Assembly (NCBI GenBank): GCA_000697335.1
Contig: JNEM01014310.1
Location: forward strand, 1 to 22,814
Length of the DNA: 22,814 nucleotides
Direction of reading: 5' to 3'
Origin: Conidiobolus incongruus B7586
Taxonomy: Eukaryota > Entomophthoromycota > Entomophthoromycetes > Entomophthorales > Conidiobolaceae
Part shown: positions 10,993-21,596 of the stretch, one piece after another
Layout: each line of letters starts with the position of its first letter
How positions within the stretch are numbered: position 1 is the stretch's first letter
Notes under the pieces: generated by a model
What the model was told of the DNA's origin: nothing
The model's database searches: none
Seen by the model: only the letters and a program-made list of their open reading frames with translations
Position numbers and translations under genes: made by a program

Positions 10993-12884
10993 ATGATTAA
11001 TTTAAATAGTATAAAAATTTTAAACAGACAATTTATAAAGTCTAAACATCTCATTAATTTCAATATTTATAAGTCACAACAATTTCAATTTCAAAGGAAT
11101 TCAAGTTCTAAAGTAGTCACTTTGACTAAAGATCGATACACTTGGTTAAAGAGAGATGAACGTTTTAAAACTTTAAACCAACAAGATCTCGATTTTTTTA
11201 AATCAGTTGTTGGAGAGAGTGGTATGAGTGCTAATTTGGAAGATGTCAGCGAATTGGAGCCCTTTAATCAAGACTGGATGGGAGTTTATAAGGGCTCGAG
11301 TCAGTGCGTTTTAAAACCTAATACAACAGAACAGGTGTCCAAGATTTTGAAATATTGTAATGATAATAAGTAAGAATAACTTCAATTTTCAGTGTTTTAT
11401 CATAACCTAATTGATTATTTTAGGTTAGCTGTTGTACCTCAGGGTGGCAATACTGGTTTAGTTGGTAATTTTATCAATGAATATAATATCTGATTAGTGT
11501 ATTAATATTTGATTTAGGTGGAAGTGTTCCAGTATTTGATGAAGTGATTATTTCAACTGCTAGATTAAATAAAGTGAGATCTTTTGACAATGTATCAGGT
11601 ATTTATGAATTGTCAGTATTCATTAAATTCATCATTAAATCTATGATTCAGGTGTAATTGTCGCTGATTCTGGATGTATCCTTGAGCAATTAAATCAATA
11701 TCTTGAACCTGAAGGCTATATGATGCCACTTGACTTGGGTGCTAAGGGAAGTTGCCACATTGGTGGTAATTTGGCTACTAATGCCGGTGGTCTCAGATTA
11801 CTTAGATATGGATCATTACATGGTACTACCCTTGGTCTTGAAGTTGTAAGTATTTTCTAGTATTTAAAAGATATAACATAAGATTAATAAAGTTAAATAG
11901 GTCCTTCCTGATGGTACTATATTAGATAATTTGAGTACCCTTCGCAAGGATAATACAGGATATGATCTCAAGCAATTGTTTATTGGATCTGAAGGTACAC
12001 TTGGTATCATTACTGCTGCCTCTATCCTCACACCTAAAATTCCCAAGGTATATCTCTATAATATTCCCAAATCAGTAATACAGATTATCAATCAAATATT
12101 ATAGGCTGTCAACGTTGCATTGCTTGGTGTGAATAGTTACGAAGATGTACAGAAGATTTTCAGACACGCTAGGGGCGATCTCTTAGAAATTTTATCTGCT
12201 TTCGAATTCATGGATATTAATAGTTTTAAAGTAGCTTTAAATCATGCCAAAATCCCTGATCCTCTCTCCGAAACTTATCCATTTTACGTATTGATTGAAA
12301 CCCATGGATCCAATGCAGATCACGATCAAGAGAAATTGGGAGTAGTATTGGAGGATTTACTCACTTCTGGATTGGCTTTGGATGGTACATTGGCTCAAGA
12401 TCAGACTCAAATTGGTAAGATTTGGTCCATTCGTGAATTGATTCCAGAAGCCATCCAACGTATTGGAAAGCCCTATAAGTATGACGTTTCTATTCCTTTA
12501 CCCGATCTCTACAACGTCGTTCAAATCGTCAAAGCCAAATTAGCTGATAAGGGACACTACGACCCCACTGGTAAGAATAAGGACGCCCTCATCAGAGAAG
12601 TTTGTGGGTATGGTCACATTGGTGATGGCAACTTACACTTAAATATCGTAGCGAGTGAAGCATCTCCCAGAGTCTCCCAAATTTTAGAGCCTTTCGTATT
12701 TGAAGTTGTTCAAACCTTCCAAGGATCTATTTCTGCTGAGCATGGATTAGGTCTCCAAAAAGCTAAATTCATTCAATATTCCAAATCAGATACAATGATC
12801 AAAACCATGCAAAGTGTTAAGGATTTGTTAGATCCCAACAGAATTTTAAATCCTTACAAATATTTACCATCAACTAGCAATTAA
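10993..12884 (+). CDS. D-2-hydroxyglutarate dehydrogenase-like flavoprotein, paralog B
   Basis: Six exons: 10993-11369, 11424-11464, 11518-11598, 11652-11845, 11901-12047, 12105-12884, giving 539 residues. All five introns sit at the same codon positions and phases as in copy A, so duplication came after intron gain. Similar to human D2HGDH along its length after a basic N-terminal leader (first ~38 residues, likely mitochondrial). FAD half: [12 protein letters not shown] (about 132-143), [22 protein letters not shown]. Catalytic half: IRELIPEA with Arg390, YKYD with Lys405, [11 protein letters not shown] with His451 and His458, SAEHG with Glu492 and His493, and the terminal NPYKYLP. These are the positions that bind substrate carboxylate and zinc in the human enzyme, so it looks fully active. 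Codons in the last exon end in C more often than in copy A, suggesting that B is the more strongly used gene. Dld2/Dld3-type coupling of 2-hydroxyglutarate oxidation to an acceptor such as pyruvate is possible. Confidence 0.93.
11696..12058 (+). repeat. Near-identical inverted arm shared with 6581-6943
   Basis: Second arm of the 363-base inverted repeat; three mismatches (11734, 11735, 11937) and no gaps. The two arms are separated by 4752 bases that hold the front exons of both dehydrogenases and the whole ORM gene. Just outside this arm, the 44 bases of exon 4 upstream match copy A only about as well as the rest of the gene, and intron 5 becomes unalignable after its eleventh base. Confidence 0.96.
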
Positions 12885-13485
12885 TATTATTGTTTGACTT
12901 ATTAAATAAACCATATTTCAAAAATTCTAAAAGCTATATAATATACTGTTTTTATTTTTTATATATTACTCACTATTTTATTATCTTTGATATTTAATGA
13001 GTTTGAAATTAAAATATAATATAAATAAATTGATATATAGTTTGTGAATGTAATCGAATTAGTAATTGTAGAAAAGTTTAATATTTATAAGTTTTGTTAA
13101 TATTATCTATAATGATTAATAATATAATAGATTTTATAATATTAATTAATTTTCTATTAAATATAAACATTTATGAAAAGAATTAAATTATTTAATAAAG
13201 ACAAAATTTTAATATAAGTTATTGAGTCATTTTAAAATGACAATATCACGATATTAACTAATTTAGTTTAATAATTATAGATCCTAAACAATGAGTATTC
13301 AAGTATTCAAAATTTAAATAATTCAATCGATACGTTGTAAAGTATATTGTATAATTAAAATATTTAGTACCTATAATATAAAACATCTGTAAGGAAAAAA
13401 TATTCATTTAAAGCTCTTAATTGACTTAAATGCATTATAAACTGAATTTATCAGTATTAAAATTCTTAATAAATAACATATGTAA
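12885..13485. other. AT-rich spacer between convergent genes
   Basis: Dehydrogenase B and GET1 both end here, so it should hold two facing 3' ends and polyadenylation sites. I see no other feature. Confidence 0.5.
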
Positions 13486-14311
13486 TTATTGTCTAACTTG
13501 GTTCAAATTCCTCATCTCCATAAGTTTGGATGTTAAGTCACTCAAATTGAAACCTGGTTGAGAGTTGGGATTGGGTGGGTTAATTAGTTTGGAAGCCATG
13601 CGTTGGCAGATAAACAACCATAATAATATACTCAAAGTACCTAGTGAAATATTAAAAACATAGTTGAAATATTGTAAATTAGTAAAAAAATACCTAATTG
13701 ACCTGTGGGATAACTCAAATAAGGTTCTAAAGGACCAAACCAACCGAAAGGCAGAGTAAAAGCAGGAGATGAGCGAAAAAGCAAAGCCCATAAAAACATG
13801 GTTAAATACATTACAATGTATGCGACTATGGAAAAGATAGCTTGGAAAGTAGTAATAGCATAACCTTGATGTTTTTCTAAATTTTAACAATATTAATAAT
13901 AAATTTACAGTTAATTAAATATTAAATATTACTAATTTCGTCTATTTCGGCTTGGACCTTATCGTGTTTTCTTTTAGCTTTAGCCCATCTAGCAAATTCT
14001 TGCTAAAAATGCAATTAATAATGAAGTTTTACATATAAATTATAAAATTTTACTTTATTATCCAATCCATTAATCTCATCCCTCAACTCCAATAACTTTC
14101 TATTTAATTTTTTACGTCTCTTTTCGCTTTGGTCACCTATCAACCAAGTGTAATAGGGATAAACCTAAAACATTTCATGAATATTATTATAAATAGATAA
14201 ATATTAATATTATACTTTGTGACTGGAATTCCAAACACCTTTATATTTAATATATTCTATAGCAAAACAAATAAAACTTGTTGATAAGATTAGAATTATA
14301 TCAACTCCCAT
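13486..14311 (-). CDS. GET1: GET1, tail-anchored protein insertion receptor subunit (WRB/CHD5 family)
   Basis: Five exons: 14216-14311, 14054-14164, 13933-14002, 13694-13876, 13486-13640, giving 204 residues, the normal Get1 size; introns are 51-56 bases. Layout is that of Get1: a first membrane helix (about residues 4-20), a cytosolic coiled coil (about 43-95) with KLNRKLLELRDEINGLDNK and QEFARWAKAKRKHDKVQAEI, then a second membrane helix (about 98-120) and a third after the conserved lumenal turn LPFGWFGPLEPYLSYP. The segment DEFAKWAKLRRK..D in yeast and animal members corresponds to QEFARWAKAKRKHD here. With Get2 it forms the ER receptor that takes tail-anchored proteins from the Get3 ATPase; the coiled coil is the part that opens Get3. 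The start at 14311 puts the first helix at the N-terminus, as expected. Confidence 0.92.
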
Positions 14312-16532
14312 CTTGTTGGATTTTAATATTGAATAATTGTGTTCTTTATTCTATATATTTAATAGTTGTGAGAATGAAAATGTTATCAATTTAATAAAAT
14401 AGTTGAAATTAAATGTGGGATTAAAATTGAAATTTTGATTTAAAGATTAATATTAAATCAAATTTCTTAACCACAAATGGTTTGAAATTAATAATAATAT
14501 TCTATAATATATCTAAAAAATAGATTATAGAATAATAATATCAAATTAAATAGAAAAATGATTCTAATAATAAAGAGATTAGTATAGAATATAGTTCAGT
14601 ATTATTAATATTTTTGATTAATTACTAAATTAAATTGTGTAAGAAACTTGGATCAATTTTTAATCCATAATTATGTGAAATTTATTAAAGATCACCAATG
14701 TAATTTTGAAAATTAAAATTTATATTTGATATCAAAAGTTAGTCACATTGTGATTATTCAATATTATACAAAGATCAAATATAGAATTATTTTACAAAGT
14801 TTAATATAAAATTTCTGAACTAACCATTGTACAATATTTTTTTTATTCAATTAGATTAAAATTTATTAAATAATTTCAATATTATTAAATTATATTCTGA
14901 TTTGATGATCTTAATATAAAAAATTTATTAATTAATTAATTATAATTATTGTTAATATATTGAAAATTCATTACAGGAAATATTTTTTAAATAGTTTTAT
15001 TCATTGTTATAACTGTAAATGAATAACATATTTTGAAAAATAAGTTCAGCTCGTAATGTATTGCATAAATTAGATTGATTAAGATTGACAAAGAATGATA
15101 TTATACCCGAATGATTACTATAAAAGACTTAAACATTTATTCAATATGAAAGTTGTATATCCTGATAATTCATTTATTATAATTGGATATAATCCAAAGA
15201 GATTTTTTAAATTCCTAAAATACTTTGCTTTTGTTTAAGATAGTTATGATGCCAAAATATATTTTTAATTAAATGGATTAAAATTTAGAGTAATTTTAGT
15301 CTAGATATCTGATAAAATGGGGCAACATTAAAAATATTTATAGCACAAGAGTGAATCGGGACAATTTGGAACTCCAAAATGAAGCGAGGTTTAAGTGAAT
15401 ATTTATAGTTTTTTTATCTCTTGTGGCCAAGGCTTATCGATTGAAGTTCAAATTGGTTCGTTTTGATCGATTTGCGAAAATTTAGGAAGGTAATTAGAAA
15501 ATTAATTTAATTAATAAAAATTTGAACTATTAAACTATCCTATGGAATATATATTTCTTTAAAACATTAAGATATTGAAATTTTGACCTAACACACCCTG
15601 ATTTCTAGCTACAAAAAAACCACAAACGGCCATTTTTTGTTAAATAAATATGGCGAATATATTAAATTTAACCTATACTTTAAATCATTCCAGCTAAATT
15701 ATAAGTATTTCAATGAGAAAAAAGAATATATCTTCAAAGTAAAAAATCGAAATAATTGATTTTTTGAAGCTACATAATTATAATTATATCTGAATTACAT
15801 ATTGGTGAATAAATTATGAAACATCTCAAATTTTGATATTGAAAAACACCACTATATTTGATGATTTGTGAAAAGATGAATCTTTCGAATATATTAATTT
15901 TTTTATATTTTCTTAGTTGTAATAACCAAGACTAAAATTTCATCCTTCATCCACGGACAGGGTCATGGCTTCAGAATAATCACAAAAAAGATACTAAAAT
16001 AACCTAAATAAAATCAATAGGCGTCTAAAGACGAAGGAGTAGATGATATATAGTCATTTGAGGCAATCATCAAAAAATCATGATAGCTTAAAGTTGAAGG
16101 AAATTGATATCAACTTTAATACAAGTCAATAAGACTATAACAGATATAATTTTGAAAAATTTGAAATATTATGAATAAATGAATAATTTAAATCATAAAT
16201 CAATACAAAGTAAATCGTAATTAGCTTTAACTTTGTATTGATATAATTTCATTATGGTAAAAATACATGAAGAGGTTCATAATATATCATAGGTGATTAA
16301 CATTTAATCTTTTATGTATTGTGAATAATGATCATAATTAATAGAATGTTCTTGTAAAAATATTATCCAAACTCCGGTTATATTTTCAATTATAGCTAAA
16401 TTAATTGTAAATTGATTTGGTTTATAGAATATGGTAATTGGACTATGGAAAAAGGGGTAGAAAATGATTATAATACTGCTATATACTATGATAGTATATA
16501 GAACTATATTCACAAAAGAAAAATATATCATA
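14312..16532. other. Long AT-rich spacer with two GC-richer patches and a hairpin
   Basis: This 2.2 kb stretch has no gene that I can support. It contains two less AT-rich patches (about 15305-15500 and 15930-16110) with only very short frames, a 13-base inverted repeat at 16199-16242, and a short sequence (15355-15389) resembling one upstream of dehydrogenase B. The left end should hold the GET1 promoter, and the right end the 3' end of the fungal_trans gene. Confidence 0.5.
16199..16242. repeat. 13-base perfect inverted repeat, 18-base loop
   Basis: Arm ATCAATACAAAGT (16199-16211) pairs exactly with ACTTTGTATTGAT (16230-16242). It lies about 290 bases past the stop of the fungal_trans gene, so the transcript could form a hairpin if it reaches that far. 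It may equally be the relic of a small inverted-repeat element. Confidence 0.8.
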
Positions 16533-18431
16533 TTACATAATATCTTTCTGTAAGCCGTTACCAAGTTTGGGTTTGCCAATTGGCTTATTCATATGGAAAA
16601 TTTCGTCCCAGTCATTTCTATAAAATCCTAACCAAGTGATGGCGAGACGTTCAATGAGTGTGTGATTGGTGAACTGGTGAAATTCAAACCCCAGTACACC
16701 TTTTAGAGATTCGATTAGGAGTGGGATAACAATGGTAGAAAATTGATGAATTTTTTGGCTGAATGGATCCATGGAAGGAGTTGTGGCGACAGAGTCCCAA
16801 ATATGTCTGATAATTTTGGAAACTGCTAAGGACATTAAATGAATGTAAGTGCGACTAGCGCTACCATAAACTGAAAATAAATGATTTTGAGCGGATGCGT
16901 AAAATCCCACAGATATAATACTTCTAATTAAACTCGCCAAATAGCGCTTATTCAAATAATTGAAAAAGCGTTGACTTTGGGAAGGGTGGGGTAAATATGG
17001 AATAAATAGGAAGATGTTGCAGAAGTGGTAATGTTGAAGTAATAATCCCATCATGAGGAGTTGTTTAGTGGATATATCCTCCCGATATTGATATTTTTCT
17101 ATGTTTTTGAGCCAGTGGTACAATAGTTCTTTAATGCGAGTTAATTCGTGATAGTCGTTCTCAGAAGGTTGTAACCCCATACAAGAAACAGATTTAAGTT
17201 TGCGATTATTAATAATAATTTGAGCTAATGTTGGTGCTATAGAATGGTGCAAGTACCAAAAATCCAAGTATTGAGGCGCTAATATAGATGGTGAAATAGG
17301 TCCAGCAAATAAAGCATCCATACCAGATATTAGATACGGACTTTTGAATAGTTCCATATCGCAAAAAGAAACCACAAAACCGGCAGATAGGAATAGTGTT
17401 TTAAATATGAAACAGCTCCATATCATCAAGCTTTCCTCCCATTTCATATATTCTTCAGTAAATTCTCCTGAATTGATAAATGGTCTTGTCTTCAATATTT
17501 CATCTTTAGGTTGAAGGAATTTTTCTGGAATATTTAATTGATGAAGCATTTCCCAATTCTTTTCAAAATAATATGGTGTTTTTTGATAGTCTAAATTCAG
17601 GAGAAGGATGGACACTTGGACGAGTGTCATAGACGGTTTACTTAATAATTGATCGTAAAGATGGGTAGCTTTTTGATAGTAATATTGACCTACAGCGAAA
17701 GGGTCAGGTACGCCTTCGAAAGGCTTTAAATGGAGATATTTTGTAGCAACTGCCAAAACCGCCCAAAGTAGTAACTGAGTTTCTTGGTCTAGTTGAGTTT
17801 GCGACAATTTTTTAGAAAGTAAGCCAGGGTGAACGAAGGTACAAAAAGGATGAAAATGATTAAAATAGAGCTGTAGCAAGTGTCTTTCAAAAGCTATAAA
17901 ATCTATATTATCCAAATTATCGGTAGGCTGAATATCCGGTATTTTGGTGATATCAGTTGCAAGTCCTCGAAAGTATTCTTGAGGCGTTTTCAAACATAGT
18001 TGTTGGTTGTTGGAATGCTTTTTCATTAAAATCACCCAGTGAATATCTTGACTTGATAGAAAATTTTCTAAACAATAATACGAATTTGAATTAGTAGTTA
18101 ACTGATCCAAAAAAACTCGAAAAAAAGTTTGAGTGGGTGACAATGGTATAGGGGCAGGTATCAGGTTATTACATATTATCCACTCCTGCTTTTTCCTATA
18201 TTTTGCAATTTTATCCTCCTTCTTAGGGATATTATAAGGCTTTTTAGTCTTTTGGTTTAAATTATTATCGAAAAATTTATTCATTCTTCCTTGTTTATAG
18301 TAAAAAGACTTGGATTCATTGGTATCTATTACAAAGTTGATAGATGGCATACCACTGAGCCCATCTACACCTGGAACGAATTTAAGCCGCTTATATTTTT
18401 TACTGGAAATGCTATTTACAGATTGAGACAT
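16533..18431 (-). CDS. Fungal_trans (middle homology region) protein lacking a visible zinc cluster
   Basis: Single exon, 632 residues. From about residue 180 the pattern LLQLYFNHFHPFCTFVHPGLL, then LLLWAVLAVATKYL and GQYYYQKATHLYDQLLSKPSMTLVQVSILLL (in pieces), is typical of the fungal_trans domain (PF04082), the regulatory middle region of fungal Zn2Cys6 transcription factors. Later helices, with a run of aromatic residues and YIHLMSLAVSKIIRHIWDSV, fit the C-terminal helical part of such factors. The first 100 residues have basic clusters (KKYKRLK at 11-17, and 61-82) that could bind DNA or act as nuclear signals, but no CxxCxxxxxxC cluster. Either it is one of the known zinc-less members, or an upstream exon has been missed; 170 bases upstream I saw no cysteine-rich frame. 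The targets are unknown. Confidence 0.75.
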   Translation of the reverse strand: MSQSVNSISSKKYKRLKFVPGVDGLSGMPSINFVIDTNESKSFYYKQGRMNKFFDNNLNQKTKKPYNIPKKEDKIAKYRKKQEWIICNNLIPAPIPLSPTQTFFRVFLDQLTTNSNSYYCLENFLSSQDIHWVILMKKHSNNQQLCLKTPQEYFRGLATDITKIPDIQPTDNLDNIDFIAFERHLLQLYFNHFHPFCTFVHPGLLSKKLSQTQLDQETQLLLWAVLAVATKYLHLKPFEGVPDPFAVGQYYYQKATHLYDQLLSKPSMTLVQVSILLLNLDYQKTPYYFEKNWEMLHQLNIPEKFLQPKDEILKTRPFINSGEFTEEYMKWEESLMIWSCFIFKTLFLSAGFVVSFCDMELFKSPYLISGMDALFAGPISPSILAPQYLDFWYLHHSIAPTLAQIIINNRKLKSVSCMGLQPSENDYHELTRIKELLYHWLKNIEKYQYREDISTKQLLMMGLLLQHYHFCNIFLFIPYLPHPSQSQRFFNYLNKRYLASLIRSIISVGFYASAQNHLFSVYGSASRTYIHLMSLAVSKIIRHIWDSVATTPSMDPFSQKIHQFSTIVIPLLIESLKGVLGFEFHQFTNHTLIERLAITWLGFYRNDWDEIFHMNKPIGKPKLGNGLQKDIM

Positions 18432-20326
18432 TATAACACATTTAGTAAAAGGAAGAAAGATGAATAAAGGATGAAATTTGAAATTTGAATCTTTGTGCTT
18501 TTATTTCAATCAATTTCAATACCTCAATTTAAAAATTTTCTCAGGATGGTTTTTGAATAATTGTTTTTAACCCGAAAATTCAAATATAAAAATATATATC
18601 AATATTATCAAATATTTTCATATCAAAGTCGTAGTATCTAACATTTCTTATCATATTATTACTTAATGATTAGCAATTGGTCTCTAAAATTTTTAATATC
18701 CAACTTGAAATAATCTAAATAAATAAATAAAATATTATGTTTTTCTGTAATAAAATCCAAATAATAAAAGTCTATATAAATAAATGTTATTTAAACCAGA
18801 TGTATGCTATGTCTTAGTGAAGGCAATATTATTAGTTATTTAAACTACTTTAAATATCACTAATTAATTGAAACAAATTGTATTAATTATTGGATTGAAT
18901 ATTTTCAAATTTGGACATTTTTTTTAAAAAATAAGGTACATTAAAGCTATATTAAACTTTGTTTTGATTTAAAGTTGAAATTTACAGCTGATTCCAATTT
19001 AAACGATTAAGGTAATCTTAACAATTTTGGCAAGGTTTCCCATAAAAAATATATGAGCCGTTTTCCAACCCATAAAAAAAATTTAAGTGGATAAATTATT
19101 CAAGATTTTATCATCTTTTTGTCAATATGTGCTCGTGAGTATTTTTATATATGGGAAATATTGATACCTATTTAGTCAAAGAGAACGATATTTACAATTT
19201 TGGTCTTATGAAGATTTTGGTTTTCTGTCAAAGAACTAATATTGGAATGTGAAGAATAAACAAGCTCAAATCAGAGTTAATATTAAGTTTCAAAAAAATT
19301 AATTGATGAAATTAAATTTATTTAAAGGCTATAGATAGAAGTAATTCTATCTGGGCTTAAATTCAGTATTTTTACTTAATCTTATAATATAACAATATAA
19401 AATCACACCAAGGAAAATTATAATATTTTCACCTATAATCAAGTATATTAATTAGCTTAAATTTTGATTGAAAATTTTTATTGCAAATTCATACACAATT
19501 TAATATGTACTTTTGTACTATTTTATGAAAAATAGTGATATTTGAAAAAAATGGTACCTAGTGTAGATGTTTATACTATATTTGTATATTTCTTTTTTGA
19601 ACTAGCATTGGTTTTGCTATTCATGCTTCATTATTAAAGCAATAAATTACATAATACATTTGTTTTTTAGAAGCAGCCAGGGAAATATATTGATAAGTAA
19701 AAATGAATTCTGAATATTCAATCACATATTTGAAATGGTTTTTTAATAAATATCTCAAATATTTCATTATAATGTATCTTTCATAATTTTATAGATTACT
19801 TTAATGATACTTCATCTATTTAATTAATATATCATGCAACTATCACATTACCAAAATATATCTTATATTTTGTCTGTTTGCGAGATTTTATAAAATCAAT
19901 TATGTTTCCTTTTTCAAATTATTATTTTAATATATTTATACTATTGGATCATAAATTAGATTATTGAATATATATGATAAATGTATCGATTCTAAGTTCT
20001 TGACAATATATATTTCAAATTTTTAATTATCCTTAAGAATTGATCAATGTGATTTTAAAAAATAATTATTATACAATAGACCCTCAAAGTATGTTATCTA
20101 AAAATGATTAATCACATATTAGCTAATAATTTTCTAATTTTTTACAAATGCTATTAAAACCTTGCCAAATATTCATATATTAGTTATTGCTTTCTTTTCT
20201 CTCATTAAATATAATATGATTTATATATTTTATCCACTATAGTTGATTTCACTTAAGTAATCCAAAATATTCATTAATTTATTAAGTGAAATTAAGTAAT
20301 ACTATTACTTTAAATTTGAAATAATG
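18432..20326. other. AT-rich spacer, promoter side of fungal_trans gene
   Basis: It separates the fungal_trans start from the right-hand mariner copy. No gene was supported; the only candidate is a 23-codon, two-exon reading near 19127 that I rejected for size. No clear TATA box was found close to 18431. Confidence 0.45.
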
Positions 20327-21596
20327 GGAAATTTTTTAATTTCTGATTTTTCAAACATATTATTAGTTTGAAATAAATAAATATATACAAAGTTAATAGG
20401 AAATTATATATTTTTAATATATATATATATATATATTAGTTTTTTTGATTAAAAAATTAATTTTTTAAAATTGGTTGTTTAATTTAATCATGCTTAAACT
20501 AAATAATAATCATCAAAAGTTTTTTATTTTAGTATTAGTAAAACTTAACTATAAACCCTTTAAAATTATTTAAAATTTATAAGCAGCTTTTAATAATAAA
20601 GTATTATCTAAATCAACAATTTATCACTAGGTAAATTACTTTAAAGTTAAAAGAGAAACTATTTAAAACTTGTTAAAATCTAAAAAACTAACTTCAACTA
20701 TCACTCTTTTAATTGTAAATAAAGTGAAAAAATATATTAAAAAGTACTTTTTTATTTCAGTTAAAAAATTATCTAAGCACTTTAATATTAGTTTTACAAG
20801 TATTTTATATATTTTAAAGTTTAAACTAAAATTAATAAATAAAAATATAAAATAGGTACTTTATAATTTAACTAAAGCTTAAAAAAAAGCTAGAGTAGTT
20901 ATTGTTAAATAAAACCTATTAAAATTTTACTAGAAGCTTAAACTTTTATAGTGAATAATTATAATTAATGAATCTTAAATCCCTATGTATAATCTTTTAT
21001 TAAAACACAAATCAAAATGCTAGATTAAGTTAAATCAACTTTTTCTATAAATCCTTTTAAATAAACATTTTGTTAATAAGTAAATGTTAATTATTATAGT
21101 AGATTATAATAGTATATGCTATTCTTATTTAGTTCTTAAAGGAAAATTAATTAATAATAAACTATATATTGTTTTTTTAAATAAAAGTATTTTTAATTAG
21201 TGTTCTTAATATAATTTAAGAAGACTTATTATTTTATATAATAATTACAAAATACATAAATTTAAAACTGTAAAAAACTTTTTAATTAAAAATAACTGGA
21301 AAAAACTACCATATCTAGTATATTCTTTTGATTATAACCTATGTGATTATAATTGCTTTATGTAATTAAAAAACCAGCTTATAAGAAAGAAAATTTCTAC
21401 AAGAAAATTTAATTGGTTTGTAAAATATTAAATTTTAGTTTTTAATAAAAAGAATTGTTTTTTAAGTGTTAGAAGTTTACCAAAAGTGTAGCAAAAAGTT
21501 ATTAATAATAAAAGAAACTATTAAATTTATATTATATATTTATTTTTATATATTATATATTCAAATGTTTATTTATTTTTAATCACAAAAAATTCC
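20327..21596 (+). mobile_element. mariner (DD34D) DNA transposon, full length but decayed
   Basis: At 1270 bases it has the usual mariner size. The ends read GGAA-TTTTTT inward on both sides (20327 onward and 21596 backward), as degenerate terminal inverted repeats, with TA directly after the right end (21597-21598). The transposase remnant from 20670 to about 21525 stays in one frame with no frameshift but carries many stops, mostly where CAA, CAG or TGG codons would be expected. The three catalytic sites can be placed: AAT at 20967-20969 (in NES, family DES), AAT at 21240-21242 (family DNA motif) and GAT at 21345-21347 (in CDY), with 34 residues between the last two, the mark of mariner DD34D. 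Two of the three catalytic Asp codons have become Asn. The element is inactive. Confidence 0.88.
20670..20855 (+). pseudogene. mariner transposase N-terminal remnant
   Basis: This 61-codon frame encodes the helix-turn-helix front part of the transposase (KKLSKHFNISFTSILYILK) and matches 516-701 in the left copy. It opens with TTG, not ATG, and stops where the family continues. It is part of the decayed element and not a gene of its own. Confidence 0.7.

Noticed and set aside
15146-15240. 30-codon frame (MKVVYPDNSF...) with TATAAAAG about 27 bases before its ATG
   Set aside because: Very short, no family pattern and no good splice site to extend it; TATA-like strings are common here.
16304-16579. 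91-codon hydrophobic frame overlapping the end of the fungal_trans gene
   Set aside because: It shares 47 bases with the gene in another frame and runs into AT-rich spacer; its Ile, Phe and Tyr richness is what random AT-rich DNA encodes.
19127-19239. Two-exon reading of 23 codons with a GTGAGT donor and TAG acceptor
   Set aside because: The first exon has only 8 bases, the intron (41 bases) is shorter than all others in the window, and the peptide is unknown.
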